A program made the translations under genes and the position numbers. Positions 42,639 to 50,188 of a DNA stretch of 64,000 bases are shown in pieces. How positions within the stretch are numbered: position 1 is the first letter of the stretch; each line of letters opens with the position of its first letter. The notes below the pieces were generated by a model. The model had not been told where the DNA came from. It was given only the letters and a program-made list of their open reading frames with translations, and ran no database searches. Origin of the DNA: AWTP1-18 sp036504515 (GTDB lineage Bacteria; Pseudomonadota; Gammaproteobacteria; Burkholderiales; Rhodocyclaceae); assembly GCA_036504515.1 (NCBI GenBank), contig DASXVA010000013.1:1-64000 (forward strand), given 5' to 3'.

Positions 42639-43112
42639 TTATTCAGCCTGATCGGCGCCGTCGAATCCTGTTTGTCGCCAAGCCTCAAAAATAGTTACGG
42701 CGACGGCATTGGACAAGTTAAGGCTGCGGTTGCCCGGCACCATGGGCAAGCGGATGCGCCGATCCGCCGTAAAGGTTTCCAGTATTTCGCTGGGCAAGCC
42801 CCGAGTCTCCGGCCCGAAAACAAAGACGTCTTCATCCGCGTAGGCAATCCTGTCATGGCGGGTGCTGCCCTTGGTCGTCATGGCGAACAAACGCCGGTCC
42901 GCAAGCACGGACAGACAGGAAGCCCAATCCTCGTGTACTTGTACCTGCGCGAATTCGGCGTAGTCCATTCCTGCCCGGCGTACGGATTTTTCCGAAATAT
43001 CAAAGCCCAAAGGCTTCACCAGATGAAGCCGACTTCCGGTGTTCGCCGCCAAGCGAACGATGTTCCCGGTATTGGGGGGGATTTCAGGCTGAAATAGGAC
43101 GATGTGACGCAT
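42639..43112 (-). CDS. trmL: tRNA (cytidine/uridine-2'-O-)-methyltransferase TrmL
   Basis: SPOUT-family methyltransferase of 157 residues that methylates the wobble nucleotide of tRNA-Leu. Knot motifs are present: LFQPEIPPNTGNIVRLAANTG at the N terminus, LGFDISEKSVRRAGMDY, VFGPETRGLP and the C-terminal MVPGNRSLNLSNAVAV. ATG at 43112 (MRHIVLF) is the family start; the open frame further upstream would run through the spacer before mshE. It is divergent from mshE across 90 bases. Confidence 0.96.
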   Translation of the reverse strand: MRHIVLFQPEIPPNTGNIVRLAANTGSRLHLVKPLGFDISEKSVRRAGMDYAEFAQVQVHEDWASCLSVLADRRLFAMTTKGSTRHDRIAYADEDVFVFGPETRGLPSEILETFTADRRIRLPMVPGNRSLNLSNAVAVTIFEAWRQTGFDGADQAE

Positions 43113-43202
43113 AGGTGGACTGGTAGGCTGGCCCCTGTTTCGGGGTGGTGAGTGATCTGCGGGCTGCATTATGGCTCTGCAGCAGCGAAAGGTAGATGGT
43201 AG

Positions 43203-44909
43203 ATGGCGCGTCCAGAAAAAATTCGTCTTGGTGATTTGCTGATTCAGCAAGACTTGCTCACGGATGAACAACTCAAGTTGTCCCTTGATGAGCAAAAGCG
43301 TAGCGGGCGAAAACTGGGCCGTATCTTTGTGGAAAGCGGCTATGTCACCGAGGAGGGCATCTCCAAAGCTCTGGCCCGCCAGCTTCAGGCGCCCTACATT
43401 GACCTGCGTACTTACCAGCTCAACAACGAACTGATCCAGCGCTTGCCCGAGTCCCAGGCTCGTCGTTTCCGTGCGGTCATTCTTGAGGATCGCGGCGAAA
43501 CCCTGCTCGTCGGGTTGTCAGACCCAACGGACCTGACGGCCTACGACGAGTTGGCACGGGTACTCAAACGCGACATTGACCTGGCCGTCGTCACCGAGTC
43601 CCAGGTGCTGGCCACGATTGATCGGACCTACCGCAAGACCGAGGAAATCGCAGCTCTGTCCAAGGAGCTGACCTCTGACCTGGGTGATGTGCCCGTCGAG
43701 TTTGGCGAGTTGCTAGGCCTGAGTACGGGCCAGGATGAGGCGCCGGTCGTCAAACTGTTGCAAACAGTGTTTGAAGAAGCGCTGCGTTTGCGCGCATCGG
43801 ACATCCACGTTGAGCCCCAGCAGAAAAAACTGCGTATCCGTTTCCGTATCGACGGCGTGCTCCACGTTCAGACCGAGGCCGATCAGAAAATCGCCGGTGC
43901 CGTTTCTCTGCGGCTCAAGCTGATGTCCGGTCTGGATATTTCGGAAAAGCGATTGCCGCAGGATGGCCGCTTTGTGATTTATTTGAAAAACACCCCGGTG
44001 GACGTGCGGATATCCACCATGCCGACCCAGTACGGCGAATCCATCGTGATGCGTCTGCTGAACCAGAACACCGGGTTACTGCGCCTGGAAAACATGAACA
44101 TGCCGAAGCGGATTCTTGACCGCTTGCGGGAAGCCATTCATCACCCGAGTGGCATGGTGCTGGTCACAGGTCCAACCGGTTCCGGCAAGACCACGACGTT
44201 GTATGCCGCTCTGAACGAACTGAACGGGACAGACAAGAAAATCATCACCGTGGAGGACCCGGTGGAATACCGTCTGCCTGGGCTGAATCAGGTGCAGGTT
44301 CATGAAAAAATCGACCTCACTTTCAGCCGCGTGTTGCGGACTGCTTTGCGGCAGGATCCGGACATCGTTCTCGTCGGTGAAATGCGGGATCAGGAAACCG
44401 CGGAAATCGGCATGAGGGCCGCCATGACGGGCCACATGGTGCTGTCTACCCTGCATACCAACGATGCCCTATCCACACCGATTCGACTGCTGGATATGGG
44501 CATTCCTCAATACATGGTGGCCCTGTCGTTGCAATTGGTCCTTGCCCAGCGACTGGTGCGGGTGATTTGCGAAAGCTGTGCCCAGCCCTACACGCCGAAC
44601 CCCAATGAACGGGAGTGGCTACGCCTGGAACTCCATGATCGAGTCGATGCGCAGAAGTACATGAAAGGTATCGGCTGCACCCATTGCAACGGCACCGGTT
44701 ATCAAGGCCGTACCGGTGTTTATGAAATGCTGGAAATGACCAATGAGGTGGTGGCAGCAACCAATCAGGGTGACACCAACGCCTTTGTTCAGATAGCTCG
44801 TAAACAGATGGGCGGTAACACCCTGCGGCGTGATGCTGTGCGTCTTGTTGTTGCAGGACGTACAACAGTGGAAGACGCCATGCGGATCAGTAGCCAATAT
44901 GAGGAGTAA
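43203..44909 (+). CDS. mshE: MSHA pilus extension ATPase with c-di-GMP-binding MshEN domain
   Basis: Cytosolic hexameric ATPase of 568 residues that drives pilus extension. Residues 8-31 and 37-60 fit the two 24-residue MshEN motifs (R-L-G-x2-L ... L-x3-L-x2-Q and K-L-G ... L-x2-Q) separated by 5 residues, as in Vibrio MshE, where they bind c-di-GMP. In motif I the usual Gly at position 10 is Asp17. The core has GPTGSGKTTT (Walker A), ILVGEMRDQETAE (Walker B), and a zinc four-Cys set (CESC and CTHC). It opens the MSHA locus; mshG follows after 23 bases. Confidence 0.95.
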   Translation: MARPEKIRLGDLLIQQDLLTDEQLKLSLDEQKRSGRKLGRIFVESGYVTEEGISKALARQLQAPYIDLRTYQLNNELIQRLPESQARRFRAVILEDRGETLLVGLSDPTDLTAYDELARVLKRDIDLAVVTESQVLATIDRTYRKTEEIAALSKELTSDLGDVPVEFGELLGLSTGQDEAPVVKLLQTVFEEALRLRASDIHVEPQQKKLRIRFRIDGVLHVQTEADQKIAGAVSLRLKLMSGLDISEKRLPQDGRFVIYLKNTPVDVRISTMPTQYGESIVMRLLNQNTGLLRLENMNMPKRILDRLREAIHHPSGMVLVTGPTGSGKTTTLYAALNELNGTDKKIITVEDPVEYRLPGLNQVQVHEKIDLTFSRVLRTALRQDPDIVLVGEMRDQETAEIGMRAAMTGHMVLSTLHTNDALSTPIRLLDMGIPQYMVALSLQLVLAQRLVRVICESCAQPYTPNPNEREWLRLELHDRVDAQKYMKGIGCTHCNGTGYQGRTGVYEMLEMTNEVVAATNQGDTNAFVQIARKQMGGNTLRRDAVRLVVAGRTTVEDAMRISSQYEE

Positions 44910-44932
44910 TTTTTTCTGGGGCCTGCGAGCCC

Positions 44933-46165
44933 ATGCCTAATTTTGCCTATAAAGGTCGTGATGCCGGCGGTAAGGCAGTGGACGGAATCCTTGAAGGGGG
45001 AGATGCCTCAGCGGTGGCGACGGCCCTCATGGCCCAGGGAATTCGGCCCCTTGAGATCAAGCAGACGGCAGCAAAGTCCTCGGAGGGCAGCGGATTTGAT
45101 CTGGGCAAGTTCTTTGAGGAAAAGATTGCTCACATCGACATCACCCTGTTTACCCGCCAGCTTTACACCTTGATGAAGGCCGGCGTTCCCATCATGCGCG
45201 CCTTGATGGGGCTGCAGGAATCGTCCCAGAAACCGGCCATGAGAAACATGATCCAGGATGTGCGCAACAGCCTGGACTCTGGGCGAGAGCTATCTGTTTG
45301 CTTTGCCCGTCATACCAAAGTGTTTTCACCGTTCTACATCTCCATGGTGCGGGTGGGCGAGCTTTCCGGCATGTTAGAAGAGATTTTCATTCGCCTCTAC
45401 GATCACCTCGAATTCGAGAATTTCATGGGGCAGCAGGTCAAGTCCGCTTTGCGTTACCCGACCTTCGTCGTGATCGCCATGGCCGCCGCCATTGTTGTGG
45501 TGAATATCTTTGTGATTCCTGCCTTTGCCAAAGTGTTTCAGGGCTTTGGCGCTGAGTTGCCCCTGATGACGCGACTTTTGCTGGGGTTTTCAAACTTTAT
45601 GGTGGCGTGGTGGTGGGCGCTGCTGGGTGGCGTAGCGGCAGCGGCCTTTTCTTTCAAGTCCTGGACGGCCACGGTTGCCGGACGATTGCGTTGGGATGAG
45701 TTCAAACTGAAAATTCCCGTGGCCGGAAAAATCGTGCAGAAGGCAACCCTGGCGCGCTTTGCCGGAAGTTTTTCCTTGGCCTTGCGTAGCGGTGTTCCCG
45801 TCGTACAGGCCATGACCGTGGTTTCTCAAACCGTGGACAACGACTTCATCGCGCGCAAGGTTGAAGGCATGCGGGACAACATTGAGCGGGGCGAAAGTGT
45901 CCTGAGAGTCGCCATTACTTCCGCGGTATTTACACCGGTAGTTTTGCAGATGATCGCCGTGGGCGAAGAGTCGGGTGCCCTGGACGAGATGATGCAGGAA
46001 GTCTCTGACATGTATCAGCGAGAGGTGGAGTACGAACTCAAGACCCTCTCTGCCCAGATCGAACCGATCCTGATCGTTTTCCTCGGCGTTCTTGTCCTGA
46101 TTCTGGCCCTCGGTATCTTTCTGCCGATCTGGGATTTGGGCCGGGTGGCGACGGGTAAGCACTAG
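44933..46165 (+). CDS. mshG: MSHA inner-membrane platform protein
   Basis: A GspF/PilC-type platform protein of 410 residues with two T2SSF domains. The first (about 70-190) has FTRQLYTLMKAGVPIMRALMGL and GRELSVCFARH; the second (about 270-400) has LARFAGSFSLALRSGVPVVQAM. Each is followed by hydrophobic membrane segments. It sits beneath the pilus and couples the MshE motor to pilin insertion. It lies 23 bases after mshE and 5 bases before the mshF-like gene. Confidence 0.95.
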   Translation: MPNFAYKGRDAGGKAVDGILEGGDASAVATALMAQGIRPLEIKQTAAKSSEGSGFDLGKFFEEKIAHIDITLFTRQLYTLMKAGVPIMRALMGLQESSQKPAMRNMIQDVRNSLDSGRELSVCFARHTKVFSPFYISMVRVGELSGMLEEIFIRLYDHLEFENFMGQQVKSALRYPTFVVIAMAAAIVVVNIFVIPAFAKVFQGFGAELPLMTRLLLGFSNFMVAWWWALLGGVAAAAFSFKSWTATVAGRLRWDEFKLKIPVAGKIVQKATLARFAGSFSLALRSGVPVVQAMTVVSQTVDNDFIARKVEGMRDNIERGESVLRVAITSAVFTPVVLQMIAVGEESGALDEMMQEVSDMYQREVEYELKTLSAQIEPILIVFLGVLVLILALGIFLPIWDLGRVATGKH

Positions 46166-46170
46166 GTGCC

Positions 46171-46680
46171 ATGAGTCAAAAAATGAGCAGCCATTCAATC
46201 ATGGCACCAAGGCGTACCGGGCAGGGATTTTCTCTGCTTGAACTTTTGGCGGCCGGGTTGGTCATCTTGCTGTTGTTCGGATTTCTCAATACGCTCCTCG
46301 CCCGCTATCAGGGGCAAGCAGAGCAGGAGATGGTGGATCTGACCTTGCGCAACCTGCGCATAAGTTTGCGCCTTCAGGTAGCGACCTTCATGGTGGCGGG
46401 ACGGATGAACGAGGTTGCCAAGTTGGGCAATAGCAATCCCATCGTTTTGCTTGACCAACCGCCAGCCAATTACCAAGGCGAAGTGGACTCAATGATGACT
46501 CCCGTCCAGTCTGGGTGGTTTTTCGACAGGGCAAGGAGCCAATTGGTCTATCGTCCCCAGTCTCAAGGGTTTCCTGGGGGCAATCAACAGGAGTTGCGTT
46601 GGCGGATACTGTTCCTCCCTGGGCAGGATGCTGGAGCCAGGCTAGTTGATGAACATCAATTAACAAAGATAAACCGTTAA
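46171..46680 (+). CDS. mshF: MSHA minor pilin-like protein MshF
   Basis: A 169-residue protein with a type IV prepilin-like leader. It has a 17-19 residue basic leader, then the cleavage pattern QG-FSLLELLAAGLVILLLFGFL with Glu at position +5, so it should be processed by the prepilin peptidase. The rest is a soluble domain ending with basic residues. Position between mshG and mshB matches the Vibrio order, where mshF is poorly characterised. An in-frame ATG lies at 46183; ATG at 46171 is used. Confidence 0.8.
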   Translation: MSQKMSSHSIMAPRRTGQGFSLLELLAAGLVILLLFGFLNTLLARYQGQAEQEMVDLTLRNLRISLRLQVATFMVAGRMNEVAKLGNSNPIVLLDQPPANYQGEVDSMMTPVQSGWFFDRARSQLVYRPQSQGFPGGNQQELRWRILFLPGQDAGARLVDEHQLTKINR

Positions 46681-46758
46681 CTAGAGTTTCATTCGACGAC
46701 AATCGTACTAAAGTTATGTTTGAATGAGACGATAAAGTCACTGGTAGTGGAGAAAGAA

Positions 46759-47274
46759 ATGGATTCATTTTTGTACGAAAAGAACAAGGGTTTCACCCTG
46801 ATCGAACTCATCATTGTTATCACCATCGTGTCTATTTTGGCGGCTGTGGCGTTACCCCGATTTATCAATGCCCAGCAAGATGCCAGGGCAGCGAAGGCAA
46901 GTGCGATCTTTGGTTCCATCCGGTCCGCTGCATCGTTAGCGAAGTCCCGTTGCGAGTTGGATGCCGGTGCGTCAACCTCCGCAACTGCCTCCTTCCCCTG
47001 TCGCCCCACCAATGCAACCAGTACAACGCTGATGGATGGTCTCTCCGTTGATATGGTCTATGGCTATCCGGCAGCGACGGCAGCGGGGATTGGTGCCGCG
47101 GCTCAAATCAACCCGACCTCGGATGGTTTGACTTTGGTGACATCCGGGACGGGAATCTATTACGACGTGACCGGTGGCACGGCGACCCAGTGTTCAATTT
47201 TCTATTCGCCTGCTACGCTGTCCGGTACTACATCAGTAGCCCCGGTCATTAGCATTGATAAGACGAGTTGCTGA
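46759..47274 (+). CDS. mshB: MSHA pilin-like protein MshB
   Basis: A 171-residue type IV pilin-like protein. The leader ends K-G before FTLIELIIVITIVSILAAVALPRF, with Glu +5, the standard prepilin peptidase site. The globular part contains Cys residues near residues 66, 78 and 148 and at the end (DKTSC), consistent with a disulphide-bonded C-terminal loop. ATG at 46759 is chosen over an upstream TTG at 46720 because GGAG lies 7 bases before it. It stands just before the major pilin gene. It is larger than MshA here, so it is probably a minor pilin. Confidence 0.88.
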   Translation: MDSFLYEKNKGFTLIELIIVITIVSILAAVALPRFINAQQDARAAKASAIFGSIRSAASLAKSRCELDAGASTSATASFPCRPTNATSTTLMDGLSVDMVYGYPAATAAGIGAAAQINPTSDGLTLVTSGTGIYYDVTGGTATQCSIFYSPATLSGTTSVAPVISIDKTSC

Positions 47275-47292
47275 TTATTTTTGGAGATAGTG

Positions 47293-47688
47293 ATGAAAAA
47301 TTCGAAAGGCTTTACCCTGATTGAACTGGTTGTTGTGATTGTGATCCTCGGTATTTTGGCTGCGACTGCGCTGCCAAAGTTTGTGGACTTCAAGAGTGAT
47401 GCTGCATCGGCTGCTGCTTCAGGCGTTGCAGGGGCACTAACTTCAGCAACAGCTTTGAACTATGCTAAGTACCAAATAAGTTCAGGGGCCAGCGGAATTG
47501 TTAACTTGAGCTCAACGGGTGCATGCGCGGCGGCGGCGGCGCTTTTAACTGGTGGAGCTCTTCCAACTGGGACAAGCATTTCGGGAACTGATGCGGATTG
47601 CACGGCACCTGCAGCAGGCGCAACAGCGACTTGTACTCTTACAAATAATGGGCAAGTTGCAACGGCAACTGTTATCTGTACCCAATGA
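47293..47688 (+). CDS. mshA: MSHA major pilin
   Basis: A 131-residue type IV pilin with a short leader (MKNSKG) and the classic mature N terminus FTLIELVVVIVILGILAATALPKF, Glu at +5. The globular part is small and rich in Ala, Thr, Gly and Ser, with two Cys pairs (GACAAA, DADCTA, TATCTL, VICTQ). ATG at 47293 has GGAG 6 bases upstream; a TTG at 47281 is ruled out. It is followed by a strong terminator, as expected for the most abundant subunit. Ser/Thr richness makes O-glycosylation plausible. Confidence 0.9.
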   Translation: MKNSKGFTLIELVVVIVILGILAATALPKFVDFKSDAASAAASGVAGALTSATALNYAKYQISSGASGIVNLSSTGACAAAAALLTGGALPTGTSISGTDADCTAPAAGATATCTLTNNGQVATATVICTQ

Positions 47689-47723
47689 CAAAGATTATCG
47701 GGATGGTGTGACTATTCCGATTG

Positions 47724-47761
47724 AAATGTAAAAGAGCGACTAAGGTCGCTCTTTTACATTT
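47724..47761. terminator. Strong intrinsic terminator after the major pilin gene
   Basis: A perfect 17-bp stem (left arm 47724-47740, right arm 47745-47761) with a TAAG loop, ending in CTTTT on the plus strand and in AAAAG-rich sequence on the other. Its place, 35 bases after mshA and inside a same-strand locus, suggests partial read-through control rather than the end of the locus. Confidence 0.9.
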
Positions 47762-47781
47762 AATTTAATACGGTGATGATT

Positions 47782-48258
47782 ATGAGTTCACGACAGTTCG
47801 GTTTTACCCTCGTGGAACTTGTTGTTGTCATCATCATCATCGGTATCCTGGCGGTGACAGTGTTTCCCCGGATGAGTTTGCTACAGGGATATGATGAAGT
47901 TGGCTTTCGGGACAAGGTCAAGTCAACTTTGGCCTTTGCACGAAAGTCAGCCGTTGCGCAACGGCGCAATGTTCGTGTGGTCTTGGCGGGAAATAATCTC
48001 ACCTTAACCATCGATAACGATATTCCCGAAGGGGCAAGTGCTGGTACATATCCTCGGTTGTTGAGCCTTCCCTCGACTGATTCAAGATGTGCCGGTAGCT
48101 CCAATATGATTTGTGCGCCGAGTGGGGTTACGCTGACCGGCACCAATACCTTGACGTTTAGCCCCTTGGGGCAGCCTTCTGCTGGAGGGGCTTACACCGT
48201 GACAGGACAAGCGGCCTACACCGTGACGGTGGAGGCGGCGACGGGCTATGTGCACTGA
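47782..48258 (+). CDS. mshC: MSHA minor pilin MshC
   Basis: A 158-residue minor pilin. Leader MSSRQFG, then FTLVELVVVIIIIGILAVTVFPRM with Glu +5. A basic stretch (AFARKSAVAQRRNVRV) typical of MshC/GspH-like pilins follows the helix. The start is uncertain: ATG 47782 is preferred because GGTG lies 6 bases upstream, but GTG 47773 and ATG 47776 are in frame. It is the first gene after the terminator and overlaps mshD by 11 bases. Confidence 0.87.
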   Translation: MSSRQFGFTLVELVVVIIIIGILAVTVFPRMSLLQGYDEVGFRDKVKSTLAFARKSAVAQRRNVRVVLAGNNLTLTIDNDIPEGASAGTYPRLLSLPSTDSRCAGSSNMICAPSGVTLTGTNTLTFSPLGQPSAGGAYTVTGQAAYTVTVEAATGYVH

Positions 48259-48802
48259 TCATCTTCGGCATCGACAGACCGGTTTGACCATCATTGAGTT
48301 GATTGTCTTTATCGTGATCGTCGGTACGGCTTTGGCGGGTGTGCTTACTGTGCTGAATATTGCTATGAAGGGTAGTTCCGACCCGGTTGTTCGCAAACAG
48401 GGGTTGGCAATTGCCGAAGCCTTGCTTGAAGAGGTGATGTTGCAGCCCTTCACTTGGTGTGACCCCGACGATAGCAATGCGGCAACAGCAACGGGATACG
48501 CTTCTTGTACCACCGCCGAGAATAATTCGAGCCCTGAGGCGGGTGAAAGCCGGACTTCCAACATAACGCCCTTTGACAATGTGAATGACTACAACGGTCA
48601 ACAGGTCACTACCAACATTGCCGGTGGAGGGGCTGCCCCTTATAGCGCCAACGTTACCGTGGCGCCGGCGGTCTTGAACGGCATTGGCGATGCTACGACA
48701 TCATCTTCAGCACTGCTGATTACTGTGACAGTCAACACCGGCAGTGAAACTCTACGGTTGCAGGGATATCGCACCCGATATTCACCCAATACCCTGCCAT
48801 GA
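48248..48802 (+). CDS. mshD: MSHA minor pilin MshD
   Basis: A 184-residue minor pilin. The leader ends T-G before LTIIELIVFIVIVGTALAGVL, with Glu +5 but Leu rather than Phe at +1, as in some MshD/GspI-like pilins. The soluble part has GLAIAEALLEEVMLQPF and paired Cys (WCDPDD, ASCTT), common in MshD. It overlaps mshC by 11 bases and mshO by 4 (ATGA), so translation of these genes is coupled. Confidence 0.88.
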   Translation: MCTDHLRHRQTGLTIIELIVFIVIVGTALAGVLTVLNIAMKGSSDPVVRKQGLAIAEALLEEVMLQPFTWCDPDDSNAATATGYASCTTAENNSSPEAGESRTSNITPFDNVNDYNGQQVTTNIAGGGAAPYSANVTVAPAVLNGIGDATTSSSALLITVTVNTGSETLRLQGYRTRYSPNTLP

Positions 48803-49677
48803 AAACTGATCGACAACGCCAGTCTGGTTTTACCTTGATCGAAGCGGTAATCGTGATTGTGATTACCGGCATCCTTGCCGGTGTTGTGGCGGTATTTATC
48901 GGTAATCCGGTACGAGGTTATGGTGAGGCCGTGCATCGCGCCGAACTGACAGATGCTGCCGATGTTGCTTTGCGTCGCATCAGCCGGGACATCCGATTGG
49001 CTTTGCCCAATAGTTTGCGGGTGACGAGTGACGCGACGAACTTTTACATCGAGTTCATCATGACATCGGCAGGCAGTCGTTATCGTGATGCAGCGGATGG
49101 CGGTAACTTTCTTGGCTTTACCAACGGTTCCAGCAATACCTTTGATGTGCTTGGTGCCATGCCGACTATCGCCGTGGGTGATTACATCGTGGTCTACAAC
49201 CTGGGCTCCGGTTATGAACCTGCCAACGCCTACCGCCGCGATCAAACTGAATGTGATGCCACGCCTGTCAGCCCCGGTTGCAATATTGCCAAGGTGACGG
49301 CTGTTGTCGGAAATACGGTGACGCTCGATGCCAATCCCTTCGCCGTTCAGTCCCCGCCGTTGCCTTCGCCGAACAACCGTTTCCAAGTGGTGCCCGGTGG
49401 TATCCGGACCGTGAGCTATGTGTGTCCAAAAAGTATTTCAGGAAACGTCACCCGGGTCTGGAATTACGGCTTTCAACCCACGCAGCCAACGGGGTTGAAT
49501 AGTGCCCCCCTGAGTGGCGGCAGCACCGGAATTCTGGCCGGCAATGCCACCTGCACTGTCGACTACACCTCTGCAGCAACTGGGAGAAACGGACTGCTTT
49601 TCATCCAGCTCACCCTGAGCAGCAGCGGCGAGTCCGCAACGCTGTTCCAGCAGGTTCATGTGGACAATTCGCCATGA
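48799..49677 (+). CDS. mshO: MSHA minor pilin MshO
   Basis: A 292-residue minor pilin, GspJ-like. Leader ends S-G before FTLIEAVIVIVITGILAGVVAVFI with Glu +5. The segment DAADVALRRISRDIRLALPNSLRV is typical of MshO/GspJ. Four Cys residues (TECDA, PGCNI, YVCPK, ATCTV) may form two disulphides. ATG 48799 overlaps the mshD stop, and its own stop overlaps mshP by 4 bases (ATGA). Confidence 0.9.
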   Translation: MKTDRQRQSGFTLIEAVIVIVITGILAGVVAVFIGNPVRGYGEAVHRAELTDAADVALRRISRDIRLALPNSLRVTSDATNFYIEFIMTSAGSRYRDAADGGNFLGFTNGSSNTFDVLGAMPTIAVGDYIVVYNLGSGYEPANAYRRDQTECDATPVSPGCNIAKVTAVVGNTVTLDANPFAVQSPPLPSPNNRFQVVPGGIRTVSYVCPKSISGNVTRVWNYGFQPTQPTGLNSAPLSGGSTGILAGNATCTVDYTSAATGRNGLLFIQLTLSSSGESATLFQQVHVDNSP

Positions 49678-50174
49678 ACAGGACTATTGCTTATCGCGCC
49701 CGAGGTTTTGCCATCGTTTCTGCCATTTTTATTCTGGTGGTGCTGACGGCGCTGGGGGCCTTTATTCTCAATGTGTTTACCAACCAGCAGATCGGCTCCG
49801 CCCTTGATGTACAGGGGATTCGGGCCTACCAGGCAGCTCGTGCTGGCGTTGAGTGGGGATTGTTTGCGGTGATGCAAGACGCGGGGTTCGCAAGCAATAC
49901 CGCGACTCAGACTGTTAATCAGCTTTCGGCGGCCTCGGGTTGTGTTTCGACAAGTGCCGCTGCGCCAACCACAACATCCTTTACGCCCGCCGCCGATACC
50001 ATGAGCGCCTTCAAAGTGACCGTTCAATGTTTTGCAAGTCCAAGCACCTCGGGGCCCTGGGTCTATAGCATTACATCCACTGCCTGCAATCAGCCGGATG
50101 CCGGAGGTTCTTGCCCCAATACGACGAATCCGGCGAACCTCTACGTTGAACGTCGGCTGACCGTAACCTTCTGA
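49674..50174 (+). CDS. mshP: MSHA biogenesis protein MshP
   Basis: A 166-residue protein with a leader ending R-G and a hydrophobic segment FAIVSAIFILVVLTALGAFIL. Position +5 is Ser in place of Glu, as in PilX/MshP-like proteins that lack the usual +5 charge. The motif QGIRAYQAARAGVEWGLFAV is typical of this family. Cys residues (SGCVS, VQCFA, TACNQ, GSCPN) occur in the soluble part. It lies between mshO (4-base overlap) and mshQ (14-base gap). Confidence 0.88.
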   Translation: MNRTIAYRARGFAIVSAIFILVVLTALGAFILNVFTNQQIGSALDVQGIRAYQAARAGVEWGLFAVMQDAGFASNTATQTVNQLSAASGCVSTSAAAPTTTSFTPAADTMSAFKVTVQCFASPSTSGPWVYSITSTACNQPDAGGSCPNTTNPANLYVERRLTVTF

Positions 50175-50188
50175 CCGAGCACTGCGCC

